Made by a program: the position numbers and the translations under genes. A stretch of DNA of 6,011 nt, taken from Ruminococcus sp. UBA4321 (GTDB lineage Bacteria; Bacillota; Clostridia; Oscillospirales; Ruminococcaceae). The DNA lies in NCBI GenBank assembly GCA_002393815.1, contig DGUB01000065.1, forward strand, positions 1 to 6,011, read 5' to 3'. The notes under the pieces were generated by a model. That model was not told the DNA's origin, did not search any database, and saw nothing but the letters and a program-made list of their open reading frames with translations. This document shows positions 1 to 6,011 of the stretch, piece after piece; within the stretch, counting starts at the first letter, position 1; every line of letters starts with the position of its first letter.

Positions 1-353
1 ACGGTCTGACAAGAACTTTGATTCACAACATGGTCGAAGGCGTTGTCAACGGCTACAGCAAGACTCTGGAAATCGACGGTGTCGGCTACCGTGCTGCAAA
101 GCAGGGCAAGAACCTCGTCATGAACTTAGGCTTCTCTCATCAGGTTATCGTTCCGGAAACTGACGAAATTTCCATCGAAGTTCCGCAGCCGAACCAGATT
201 ATCATCAAGGGTATCGACAAGCAGAAAGTCGGTCAGTTCGCTGCTGAAGTCCGCGAAAAGAGACTGCCTGAACCTTACAAGGGCAAGGGCATCCACTACC
301 TCGGCGAGCGCATCATCCGCAAGGAAGGCAAGGCCGGTAAGGGCAAGAAGTAA
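1..353 (+). CDS. rplF: 50S ribosomal protein L6 (5' end outside window)
   Basis: L6 is a large-subunit protein that binds 23S rRNA near the sarcin-ricin loop and the factor-binding site. The reading frame is already open at the window edge: the first whole codon is at position 3 and reads [14 protein letters not shown], the typical middle of L6, so the TTG at 18 is not a start. About 116 residues are visible. L6 is usually near 178-180 residues, so roughly 60-65 N-terminal residues are missing. Recognisable L6 segments are DGVGYRA and the C-terminal [11 protein letters not shown] block, followed by the usual lysine- and glycine-rich tail. It ends in TAA, 20 bases before rplR. Identification is very secure; only the missing 5' end is unseen. 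Confidence 0.97.
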   Translation, partial: GLTRTLIHNMVEGVVNGYSKTLEIDGVGYRAAKQGKNLVMNLGFSHQVIVPETDEISIEVPQPNQIIIKGIDKQKVGQFAAEVREKRLPEPYKGKGIHYLGERIIRKEGKAGKGKK

Positions 354-373
354 ACAGAAAGGAGTAAACGGTT

Positions 374-733
374 ATGATTAAAAAGTATGACAGCAACAAA
401 GCTCGTCTCAAGAGACACGCCCGTGTCCGCAACAAGATTTCCGGAACTCCTGAAGTTCCGCGTCTGTGCGTATTCCGCAGCGCAAAGCATATCTATGCGC
501 AGGTGATTGACGATGTCAACGGCGTGACACTCGCAAGCGCATCCAGCCTGGCAAAGGATTTCGGCGAAAACGGCGGCAATATCGAAGGTGCCAAGAAGGT
601 CGGCGAACTGGTCGCAAAGGCTGCTGCTGACAAGGGCATCAAGGACGTTGTATTCGACAGAGGCGGCTATCTCTATCATGGCAGAGTACAGGCTCTGGCA
701 GAAGCTGCCCGTGAAAACGGTCTGAATTTCTAA
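374..733 (+). CDS. rplR: 50S ribosomal protein L18
   Basis: L18 binds 5S rRNA and helps anchor it, with L5, in the central protuberance of the large subunit. The 119-residue product has the normal length for bacterial L18. It begins with a basic, RNA-binding N-terminal tail (residues 1-22, rich in Lys and Arg). This is followed by the family core: [19 protein letters not shown] at 29-47, then [13 protein letters not shown] at 72-84. The C-terminal signature [21 protein letters not shown] lies at 94-114. The ATG is preceded by AAAGGAG at 358-364. It sits between rplF and rpsE, the standard spc-operon order. Nothing unusual was seen. Confidence 0.98.
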   Translation: MIKKYDSNKARLKRHARVRNKISGTPEVPRLCVFRSAKHIYAQVIDDVNGVTLASASSLAKDFGENGGNIEGAKKVGELVAKAAADKGIKDVVFDRGGYLYHGRVQALAEAARENGLNF

Positions 734-736
734 TCA

Positions 737-745
737 AGAGGAGGG
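737..745 (+). promoter_or_regulatory. Shine-Dalgarno site fixing the TTG start of rpsE
   Basis: The AGGAGG core at 739-744 lies 8 bases upstream of the TTG at 753. There is no ATG in a suitable position, and the protein reads [16 protein letters not shown] from this TTG, which matches the expected S5 N-terminus. This supports TTG as the real start. Confidence 0.9.
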
Positions 746-752
746 AACACGA

Positions 753-1253
753 TTGGCTAATTTTGAGGCAAAGGATACAGAATATCTCGAAAAAGTCGTG
801 CATATCAACCGCGTATCCAAAACCGTAAAGGGCGGACGCATCATGAAGTTTTCTGCTCTTGTAGTTGTCGGCGACGGCAACGGCACAGTCGGATTCGGCA
901 TGGGTAAATCCAGCGAAGTTCCGGACGCTATCCGCAAGGGTATCGAAGATGCCAAGAAGAATATGGTAAAGGTTCCGCTGAAAGGCACCACCATTCCGCA
1001 CGAAATTGTCGGCAAGTTCGGCGCAGGCGAAGTCCTCATGCGTCCGGCTGCCCCCGGTACCGGCGTTATCGCAGGCGGTCCTGTCCGTGCAGTCATCGAA
1101 GTGGCTGGCATCAAGGACATCAGAACCAAGTCCCTGCGTTCCAATAATCCCTGCAATGTGGTAAGAGCTACCATTGCAGGTCTGACAGGCTGCACCACAG
1201 CAGAAGAAGTTGCTGCAAAGCGCGGCAAGACCGTCAAGGAAATCTTAGGCTAA
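753..1253 (+). CDS. rpsE: 30S ribosomal protein S5
   Basis: S5 is a small-subunit protein at the mRNA entry region and is important for translational accuracy. The 166-residue product starts with TTG. The N-terminal S5 double-stranded-RNA-binding-like domain carries VSKTVKGGR at residues 21-29 in the same numbering as E. coli S5. This is the loop where spectinomycin-resistance changes occur, and here it looks wild type. [20 protein letters not shown] at 38-57 is also characteristic. The C-terminal domain includes [20 protein letters not shown] at about 100-119 and the [11 protein letters not shown] segment. The stop codon TAA runs directly into the rpmD ribosome-binding site. Antibiotic sensitivity is inferred only from this loop and was not tested. 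Confidence 0.98.
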   Translation: MANFEAKDTEYLEKVVHINRVSKTVKGGRIMKFSALVVVGDGNGTVGFGMGKSSEVPDAIRKGIEDAKKNMVKVPLKGTTIPHEIVGKFGAGEVLMRPAAPGTGVIAGGPVRAVIEVAGIKDIRTKSLRSNNPCNVVRATIAGLTGCTTAEEVAAKRGKTVKEILG

Positions 1254-1260
1254 GGAGGGG
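1252..1260 (+). promoter_or_regulatory. rpmD Shine-Dalgarno site overlapping the rpsE stop
   Basis: TAAGGAGGGG at 1251-1260 contains both the rpsE TAA stop and the AGGAGG core (1253-1258), 9 bases before the rpmD ATG at 1268. A ribosome ending rpsE therefore covers the start region of rpmD, which suggests translational coupling. Confidence 0.85.
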
Positions 1261-1267
1261 CATATTT

Positions 1268-1441
1268 ATGAAGAAAATCACACTCGTAAAGAGCCTCATC
1301 GGCTGCCAGAAAGACCAGATTGCCACAGCTAAGGCTCTGGGTCTGAAAAAAATCGGCGATGTAACGACTCAGCCGGACAATCCCTGCACAGCAGGCAAAA
1401 TTCACAAGATTATTCATCTGATTAAAGTAGAAGAAGCGTAA
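1268..1441 (+). CDS. rpmD: 50S ribosomal protein L30
   Basis: L30 is a small large-subunit protein that binds 23S rRNA. The 57-residue product, close to the usual 58-60, reads [22 protein letters not shown] at its start. It continues with the family pattern [23 protein letters not shown] and ends HLIKVEEA. The LVKSxIGxxxxQxAT motif and the GL.K....V pattern are the L30 signature. The ATG is set by the AAGGAGGGG site directly upstream. It lies 14 bases after rpsE and 19 bases before rplO, the standard location. Cys13 and Cys40 are present but form no zinc motif. The gene is short enough to be missed by ORF finders with a length cutoff. Confidence 0.97.
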   Translation: MKKITLVKSLIGCQKDQIATAKALGLKKIGDVTTQPDNPCTAGKIHKIIHLIKVEEA

Positions 1442-1460
1442 GCGGGAAGGAGCAAGCACT

Positions 1461-1901
1461 ATGCAAATTCATGAACTCGTACCGGCTCCGGATTCCAACA
1501 AGCCTGTCAAGCGTGTCGGACGCGGACACGGTTCCGGCAACGGCAAGACCGCAGGCAAGGGACACAAGGGTCAGAAAGCCCGTTCCGGCGGCGGTGTCAG
1601 AATCGGTTTTGAAGGCGGTCAGATGCCGCTTGCAAGAAGAATTCCGAAAAGAGGATTCAACAATATCTTTGCAAAAACTTATGCAACTGTCAATGTCAGC
1701 GACCTGAACAAATTCACAGAAGGTACTGTTGTTGACACAGAACTGCTTGTCGCAAGCGGTCTTATCAAGAAAGTTGGCGACGGCGTAAAAATTCTGGGCG
1801 ATGGAGAACTGAATGTGAAGCTGACAGTCAAGGCAGCAAAGTTCACAAAATCTGCGTCTGAGAAGATTGAAAAGGCAGGCGGGAAAGCCGAGGTGATCTG
1901 A
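1461..1901 (+). CDS. rplO: 50S ribosomal protein L15
   Basis: L15 is a 23S rRNA-binding protein of the large-subunit core and a late-assembly component. The 146-residue product has the expected length. The extended glycine- and arginine-rich N-terminal part contains [20 protein letters not shown] at 16-35, then [20 protein letters not shown] at 43-62 and KRGFNN at 63-68. This is the classic L15 rRNA-penetrating arm. The globular C-terminal domain includes [22 protein letters not shown] at 119-140. AAGGAG at 1447-1452 precedes the ATG. The last codons (Glu-Val-Ile-stop) also encode the secY ribosome-binding site, and the TGA is one base from the secY start. Confidence 0.98.
   Translation: MQIHELVPAPDSNKPVKRVGRGHGSGNGKTAGKGHKGQKARSGGGVRIGFEGGQMPLARRIPKRGFNNIFAKTYATVNVSDLNKFTEGTVVDTELLVASGLIKKVGDGVKILGDGELNVKLTVKAAKFTKSASEKIEKAGGKAEVI
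1890..1898 (+). promoter_or_regulatory. secY Shine-Dalgarno site inside the end of rplO
   Basis: GAGGTGATC at 1890-1898 matches the extended complement of the 16S rRNA 3' end. It lies within the last rplO codons, with its GAGGTG core 7 bases before the TTG at 1903. It supports the TTG as the secY start; the resulting N-terminus [17 protein letters not shown] is the expected one. Confidence 0.88.
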
Positions 1902-1902
1902 C

Positions 1903-3237
1903 TTGTTTCAGACACTGAAAAATGCCTGGAGTGTACCGGAAATCCGTAAAAAGTTTATCTATACACTCATCATGATTATCATTTTCCGCATCGGCGGTGC
2001 AATTACAGTTCCGTTCCTGTCACTGTCAGCAGTACAGGAATGGATGAGCACAAATGCCACGGACGGCAATTTTCTGGAGTATCTGAATATTCTGACCGGT
2101 GGTCAATTATCAAAAGCGACTGTATTTTCGCTGTCGATTACACCCTATATCAACTCGTCCATTATCATACAGCTTCTGACCTATGCGCTGCCGCCTCTTG
2201 AAAGACTGCAGGAGGAAGGCGAAGAAGGCAGGAAGGTACTGAACAAGATTACGGCTTATGTGGCACTGCTCCTTGCAGTTTTCATGTCTGTTGCATATTA
2301 TCTGACACTCCGCAACAGCGCACAGGCTGTACAGTATACTTCCGGCGCATACGGCTGGTTCGCAGCGATTGTCATTATTGCCTGCTTTACAGCCGGTGCC
2401 AGCTTTGTTGTCTGGATGGGCAACAGAATCAATGACAAGGGTATCGGCAACGGCATCTCGATTCTGCTTTTTGCCGGCATCGTGGCAAGATTCCCCACTG
2501 ACTTAGGTACACTGTGGGCATTGTTCCAGATGGACAAGGCAAAGTATTTCTTCGTGGATATCGCCATCCTGCTGCTGTTTGCGGCAATGATTATTTTTAT
2601 CGTTTTCATGAACGAAGCCGAACGCCGGATTCCGATTCAGTACGCAAAGCGCGTGGTCGGCAGAAAGCAGTACGGCGGTCAGAATACTCACATTCCGGTG
2701 AAAGTCTGCATGAGCGGCGTTATGCCGATTATCTTTGCAATGTCTTTCATGTCCCTGCCGAGTACCATCAGCCTGTTTGTCAAGCCGATTGAGGCTGCCG
2801 AACTGGAAACCGCTACCGGCGGACAGAAGTTCTATTATCATTTTATCGAATTTTTCAAAACCACAAGCTGGGGCTATGCAGTGCTGTATCTGATACTGAT
2901 TATTGCATTCAATTATTTCTATGTGGCAATGCAGTATGACCCGGTGACGATTGCAAACAACCTCCGCCAGAGCAACGGCGGCATTCCGGGCATCCGTCCC
3001 GGCAAGCCGACTTCTGATTATATTCAGAGAGTGCTTTCCAAAATCACGCTTGTGGGCGCGGTTTTCCTCGGAATCATTGCCATTTTCCCGATTGCACTGG
3101 GCTGGTTCGACAGCAGTCTGCGTTCCCTTTCCATGGGCGGTACTTCTATCCTGATTGTAGTCAGCGTCGCTCTGGAAACGGCAAGAACTCTGGAATCTCA
3201 GCTGATGATGCGTCATCACAAGGGATTCTTAGGATAA
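1903..3237 (+). CDS. secY: Protein translocase channel subunit SecY
   Basis: SecY is the membrane pore of the Sec translocon. With SecE and SecG it passes unfolded proteins across, or into, the cytoplasmic membrane, driven by SecA or the ribosome. The 444-residue product has the usual length and about ten hydrophobic helices. The first is near residues 18-40, and others lie near 119-135, 152-171, 217-236, 323-341 and 380-400. Conserved features are [14 protein letters not shown] at 79-92 (plug/TM2 region), [14 protein letters not shown] at 180-193, [10 protein letters not shown] in the cytosolic loop at 241-250, and [14 protein letters not shown] at 361-374. Arg365 in the last segment corresponds to the SecA/ribosome-contacting loop. 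The C-terminus [10 protein letters not shown] is typical. The start is TTG, one base after the rplO stop. Confidence 0.98.
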   Translation: MFQTLKNAWSVPEIRKKFIYTLIMIIIFRIGGAITVPFLSLSAVQEWMSTNATDGNFLEYLNILTGGQLSKATVFSLSITPYINSSIIIQLLTYALPPLERLQEEGEEGRKVLNKITAYVALLLAVFMSVAYYLTLRNSAQAVQYTSGAYGWFAAIVIIACFTAGASFVVWMGNRINDKGIGNGISILLFAGIVARFPTDLGTLWALFQMDKAKYFFVDIAILLLFAAMIIFIVFMNEAERRIPIQYAKRVVGRKQYGGQNTHIPVKVCMSGVMPIIFAMSFMSLPSTISLFVKPIEAAELETATGGQKFYYHFIEFFKTTSWGYAVLYLILIIAFNYFYVAMQYDPVTIANNLRQSNGGIPGIRPGKPTSDYIQRVLSKITLVGAVFLGIIAIFPIALGWFDSSLRSLSMGGTSILIVVSVALETARTLESQLMMRHHKGFLG

Positions 3238-3243
3238 AGGAGG
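3236..3243 (+). promoter_or_regulatory. adk Shine-Dalgarno site; decides the second ATG
   Basis: AAAGGAGG at 3236-3243 overlaps the secY TAA stop. Two in-frame ATGs follow: 3245, only 1 base after the AGGAGG core, and 3251, 7 bases after it. Only the second has workable spacing. Confidence 0.88.
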
Positions 3244-3250
3244 CATGTAT

Positions 3251-3892
3251 ATGAATCTGATTTTACTCGGTGCGCCCGGCGCAGGCAAGGGCACACAGGC
3301 AGAGGCGATTTCTGAAGCCTTGAACATTCCGCAGATTTCCACAGGCAATATGCTCCGTGAAGCGGTCAAGAACGGCACAGAATATGGTCTCAAGGCAAAA
3401 GCTGTCATGGAAGCCGGCGGTCTGGTTTCCGATGATATCGTAATCGGCATCCTGAAAGACCGTATTGCTCAGGATGATGCAAAGAACGGCTTCATTCTGG
3501 ATGGTTTTCCGAGAACCGTTCCGCAGGCAGAGGCACTTGACAAAATGGGTGTCCGCATTGACAAGGTTGTGGAAATCTACGTTCCCGATGAAACAATCAA
3601 GGAAAGAGTTTCCGGCAGAAGAGTCTGCGAAGGCTGTGGTGCTTCCTATCACATTCAGTACAAGCCCTCCAAAGTGGAAGGCGTGTGCGACAAGTGCGGT
3701 GCAAAGACAGTCATCCGCAAGGACGACCAGCCCGAAACTGTTATTTCCCGTCTGGAAACCTATCATGAACAGACCGAGCCTATCAAGGCTTACTATGAAC
3801 AGCAGGGCAAACTGGAAACTGTCATCGGACAGGAAGAAGTTGCCGATACGAAGAAGCTGACACTGAAGGCAGTGGGGGCTGAAACCGAATGA
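3251..3892 (+). CDS. adk: Adenylate kinase, zinc-binding type
   Basis: Adenylate kinase interconverts ATP + AMP and 2 ADP in the cytoplasm, keeping the adenine nucleotide pool balanced. I chose the ATG at 3251 over the one at 3245 because of Shine-Dalgarno spacing and because [17 protein letters not shown] is the standard N-terminus. The product is 213 residues, the long form. Visible parts are the P-loop GAPGAGKGT at 7-15, the AMP-binding STGNMLR near 30-36, and FILDGFPRT at 81-89. The LID domain carries Cys126-X2-Cys129 and Cys146-X2-Cys149, a structural zinc site typical of Gram-positive enzymes. The LID and its return strand hold Arg123, Arg156 and Arg167 in [11 protein letters not shown], matching catalytic arginines. 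Its TGA stop overlaps the map start (ATGA). Confidence 0.97.
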   Translation: MNLILLGAPGAGKGTQAEAISEALNIPQISTGNMLREAVKNGTEYGLKAKAVMEAGGLVSDDIVIGILKDRIAQDDAKNGFILDGFPRTVPQAEALDKMGVRIDKVVEIYVPDETIKERVSGRRVCEGCGASYHIQYKPSKVEGVCDKCGAKTVIRKDDQPETVISRLETYHEQTEPIKAYYEQQGKLETVIGQEEVADTKKLTLKAVGAETE

Positions 3893-4647
3893 GTATTACA
3901 ATTAAATCTAAGACAGATTTAGAAAAAATGCGGATTGCCGGCAGAATTGCCGGTACCGCCTGCCATAAGGCAGGGCGTGCCCTCGAACCGGGTATGACCA
4001 CAAAAGATGTTGATAAGATTGTGCATGATTATATTGTCAGTCAGGGGGCTGTGCCGTCTTTCTTAGGCTACGGCGGATTCCCCGGCAGTGCATGCGTTTC
4101 CGTCAACGAAGAAGTCATTCACGGCATTCCGGGTTCACGCAAAATCAAAGCAGGCGATATTGTCAGCATCGATGTGGGTGCCTATATCAACGGGTTCCAC
4201 GGCGATACCTGCTATACCTTCCCGGTGGGCAGAATCTCACAGGAAGCGCAGGATTTGCTGGATGTGACAAACGCTTCCCTCTATGAAGGCATTAAAGCAG
4301 CGGTTGTCGGTGCAAGGCTGGGCGAAGTCTCCGGAGCAGTCGAAAAATACTGCGCTTCCAGAGGTTACGGCATTGTCCGCGAATACTGCGGTCACGGCAT
4401 CGGAAGGGATTTGCACGAATCCCCCGAAGTTCCTAACTATGTACAGGGCGGCAGAATGGGCATTAAACTTCAGGCAGGCATGTGTATCTGCATCGAACCG
4501 ATGATTAATGTCAAAGGCGACGCTATCCGCGTATGCAGGGACGGCTGGACTGTCCGCACAAAAAGCGGCAGCCTTTCCGCACATTTTGAACATGCCATCG
4601 CCATTACGCAGGACGGTCCTGTGATTCTCACAGAGCCGGATTTATAA
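3889..4647 (+). CDS. map: Type I methionine aminopeptidase
   Basis: Map removes the N-terminal methionine from new proteins when the next residue is small, acting at the ribosome exit after deformylation. The 252-residue product has the length of the short bacterial MetAP1a class, with no N-terminal extension. The pita-bread fold dimetal ligands are all present: Asp95 (SIDVG), Asp106 (HGDTCYTF), His169 (CGHGIG), Glu203 (CIEPM) and Glu234 (HFEHAIA). Substrate-site His78 (VIHGIP) and His176 ([10 protein letters not shown]) are also there, close to E. coli numbering. The start overlaps the adk stop by four bases (ATGA). No clear AGGAGG precedes it, only a G-run at 3874-3878, so it is probably translated by coupling to adk. 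Its TAA stop shares one base with the next start. Confidence 0.97.
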   Translation: MSITIKSKTDLEKMRIAGRIAGTACHKAGRALEPGMTTKDVDKIVHDYIVSQGAVPSFLGYGGFPGSACVSVNEEVIHGIPGSRKIKAGDIVSIDVGAYINGFHGDTCYTFPVGRISQEAQDLLDVTNASLYEGIKAAVVGARLGEVSGAVEKYCASRGYGIVREYCGHGIGRDLHESPEVPNYVQGGRMGIKLQAGMCICIEPMINVKGDAIRVCRDGWTVRTKSGSLSAHFEHAIAITQDGPVILTEPDL

Positions 4648-4890
4648 TGCAGTTACAGGTCGGCATGATTGTCCGCGCTGCTGCCGGAAAAGAACAGAAT
4701 CAGTTCTGGATGATTGTCCGCATGGATGAACAATATGTTTATCTCGCTGACGGCAAACACAGAACATTGCAGAATCCGAAACGCAAAAACCCGAAGCATG
4801 TCCGTGCCACACAGACGGTCTGGAATCCCGGCGGTCTCACAGATAAAATGCTTCGTCAGAAACTGCGCCTGTTTAAGGAGGGAAATAAAT

Positions 4891-4913
<23 letters not shown>
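4647..4913 (+). CDS. Small KOW-domain RNA-binding protein (L14e/L6e/L27e-like)
   Basis: This 88-residue protein belongs to the small KOW-domain family, related to eukaryotic/archaeal L14e, that many Firmicutes encode between map and infA. B. subtilis has such a gene (ybzG, from memory) at this place. Its exact function is not established; binding of rRNA or ribosomes is inferred from the KOW fold and the neighbours. The N-terminal KOW-like part is [32 protein letters not shown] (5-36). A basic, proline-rich linker follows ([10 protein letters not shown], 44-53), then a short probable helix ([15 protein letters not shown], 64-78). The usual AGRDKG turn is altered to AGKEQN, so the second glycine is missing. 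The ATG overlaps the map stop (TAATG) with no good Shine-Dalgarno site, suggesting translation by reinitiation. Its last 23 bases overlap infA in another frame. Confidence 0.85.
4875..4882 (+). promoter_or_regulatory. infA Shine-Dalgarno site inside the KOW gene
   Basis: AAGGAGGG at 4875-4882 has its AGGAGG core at 4876-4881, 9 bases before the TTG at 4891. It lies within the coding end of the KOW gene and marks the true infA start, even though the infA frame stays open upstream to 4714 and beyond. Confidence 0.9.
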
Positions 4914-5254
<341 letters not shown>

Positions 5255-5260
5255 TCCCAC

Positions 5261-5268
5261 AGGAGGTG
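5261..5268 (+). promoter_or_regulatory. rpsM Shine-Dalgarno site
   Basis: AGGAGGTG at 5261-5268 precedes the rpsM ATG at 5279, 10 bases from the end of the eight-base match. It is the strongest anti-Shine-Dalgarno complement directly before a ribosomal gene in the window, and the spacing is slightly long. Confidence 0.82.
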
Positions 5269-5278
5269 TATTCATAAC

Positions 5279-5647
5279 ATGGCAAGAATTTCAGGTGTTG
5301 ACCTGCCCAAGGAAAAAAGAGTCCAGATTGGTCTGACCTATATCTATGGCATCGGTCGTCCGACTGCTGACAAGATTCTGGCTGCAACCGGCATCAATCC
5401 GGATACCAGAGTGAAAGACCTGACAGAAAAGGACGTCGCTAAACTGCGTGACTATATCGATGCCAATGTCACTGTAGAAGGTGACCTGCGCCGTGAAGTC
5501 GCTCTGAATATCAAGAGACTGATTGAAATCGGCTGCTACAGAGGCGTGCGCCACAGAAAGGGTCTGCCCGTAAGAGGTCAGCGTACTAAGACAAACGCCA
5601 GAACACGCAAGGGTCCGGTTAAGACCATTGCAAACAAGAAGAAGTAA
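5279..5647 (+). CDS. rpsM: 30S ribosomal protein S13
   Basis: S13 sits in the head of the small subunit, forms bridges to the large subunit, and contacts P-site tRNA through its C-terminal tail. The 122-residue product is the normal length. [20 protein letters not shown] (1-20) is followed by [14 protein letters not shown] (21-34), the helix-two-turn-helix region. The C-terminal signature is [20 protein letters not shown] (86-105) and NARTRKGP (106-113), ending in IANKKK. Val114 sits after GP, where many relatives have a basic residue; this is a minor variation in the tail. Its TAA is part of the rpsK ribosome-binding site. S13 and S11 normally open the alpha-type cluster. Confidence 0.98.
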   Translation: MARISGVDLPKEKRVQIGLTYIYGIGRPTADKILAATGINPDTRVKDLTEKDVAKLRDYIDANVTVEGDLRREVALNIKRLIEIGCYRGVRHRKGLPVRGQRTKTNARTRKGPVKTIANKKK

Positions 5648-5653
5648 GGAGGG
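5646..5653 (+). promoter_or_regulatory. rpsK Shine-Dalgarno site overlapping the rpsM stop
   Basis: TAAGGAGGG at 5645-5653 joins the rpsM stop to an AGGAGG core (5647-5652), 10 bases before the TTG at 5663. It supports TTG as the rpsK start, since there is no nearby in-frame ATG. Confidence 0.85.
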
Positions 5654-5662
5654 CGAATTCTT

Positions 5663-6011
5663 TTGGCACAACAGAAGGGTAAAAAAGTAACTGCTGTACG
5701 CCGCCGCAGAGAACGCAAGAATATCGAAAACGGTGCTGTACACATTCAGTCTACTTTCAATAATACAATCGTGACAATCACTGATACACAGGGCAACGCC
5801 ATTTCATGGGCAAGTGCAGGCGGTCTGGGCTTCCGCGGCTCCAGAAAGTCTACTCCGTTCGCCGCTCAGACTGCTGCCGAAACAGCTGCAAAGGCTGCAA
5901 TGGAACACGGTCTGAAAACTGTGGAAGTTTACGTCAAGGGTCCCGGCAGCGGACGCGAAGCTGCTATCCGTGCTTTACAGACTGTCGGTCTGGAAGTCCG
6001 CATGATTAAAG
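5663..6011 (+). CDS. rpsK: 30S ribosomal protein S11 (3' end outside window)
   Basis: S11 lies on the platform of the small subunit next to the mRNA exit and E site. The visible 116 residues begin from TTG as [20 protein letters not shown], a basic N-terminal tail. The conserved core follows: [20 protein letters not shown] (24-43), [20 protein letters not shown] (44-63) and [16 protein letters not shown] (64-79). [20 protein letters not shown] at 82-101 is the S11 signature. The window ends inside the gene after EVRMIK. By comparison with the family, about 18 residues (the usual DVTPxPHNGCRPPKRRRV end) are missing, for a total near 134. The start is 15 bases after rpsM. In typical operons rpsD, rpoA and rplQ follow; they are outside this window. 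Confidence 0.97.
   Translation, partial: MAQQKGKKVTAVRRRRERKNIENGAVHIQSTFNNTIVTITDTQGNAISWASAGGLGFRGSRKSTPFAAQTAAETAAKAAMEHGLKTVEVYVKGPGSGREAAIRALQTVGLEVRMIK

Noticed and set aside
18..20. TTG at 18 as a start for L6
   Set aside because: The frame is open to the window edge and encodes conserved L6 residues upstream of it, so the gene is truncated by the window and does not start here.
2503..3219. A 238-codon open frame on the - strand opposite secY
   Set aside because: It lies entirely antisense to a clear SecY gene, shows no recognisable domain and has the low-complexity look of a shadow frame. Other antisense frames (296-679, 639-1001, 734-1237, 3263-3766, 4237-4593, 5291-5743) were rejected for the same reason.
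4643..4648. Exact TATAAT at the map/KOW junction, a possible -10 element for infA
   Set aside because: No -35-like hexamer lies at 16-18 bases (best about 3 of 6) and there is no extended TG. The bases are explained by the last map codons and the TAATG overlap, so chance is the simpler reading.
4714..4890. Possible 59-residue N-terminal extension of IF-1
   Set aside because: The frame is open, but this part overlaps the KOW gene, has no IF-1 similarity, and lacks a suitable ribosome-binding site. The Shine-Dalgarno site at 4875 and the family-length product point to the TTG at 4891.

Overview
This window is a stretch of the conserved ribosomal-protein supercluster: the 3' half of the spc operon running directly into the start of the alpha-type operon. 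All genes are on the + strand and packed with almost no intergenic space. Order: rplF (5' truncated by the window), rplR, rpsE, rpmD, rplO, secY, adk, map, a small KOW-domain gene, infA, rpmJ, rpsM, rpsK (3' truncated by the window). Every complete gene is full length for its family. I see no frameshift, insertion sequence, tRNA, CRISPR array or foreign-looking segment.

Organism: the order secY-adk-map-KOW-infA-rpmJ-rpsM-rpsK, strong AGGAGG ribosome-binding sites, frequent TTG starts and a zinc-binding (four-cysteine) adenylate kinase point to a Gram-positive member of the Firmicutes (Bacillota). The style of SecY and IF-1 and the moderate GC content suggest a gut-type clostridium, perhaps Ruminococcus or another Oscillospiraceae. 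That genus-level guess is inference. In E. coli, adk, map and infA lie outside this cluster.

Layout: positions 1-1901 encode five large-subunit and small-subunit proteins (L6, L18, S5, L30, L15). Positions 1903-3237 encode SecY, the core of the protein-export channel. Positions 3251-4647 encode adenylate kinase and methionine aminopeptidase. Positions 4647-5254 encode a small KOW RNA-binding protein, initiation factor IF-1 and L36. Positions 5279-6011 encode S13 and most of S11. The genes together supply ribosome parts, start translation (IF-1), trim the starting methionine (Map), insert or export new proteins (SecY) and balance adenine nucleotides (Adk).

Expression: no promoter or intrinsic terminator is convincing, so the window probably lies wholly inside a long transcript. 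Control visible here is translational: stop codons merged with Shine-Dalgarno sites, ATGA and TAATG stop-start junctions, and a 23-nt overlap between the KOW gene and infA. No stretch over 31 bases lacks a gene. I found no previously undescribed system. The items most worth a second look are the poorly characterised KOW gene, its overlap with infA, and a Leu-TTA/Gly codon-context bias.
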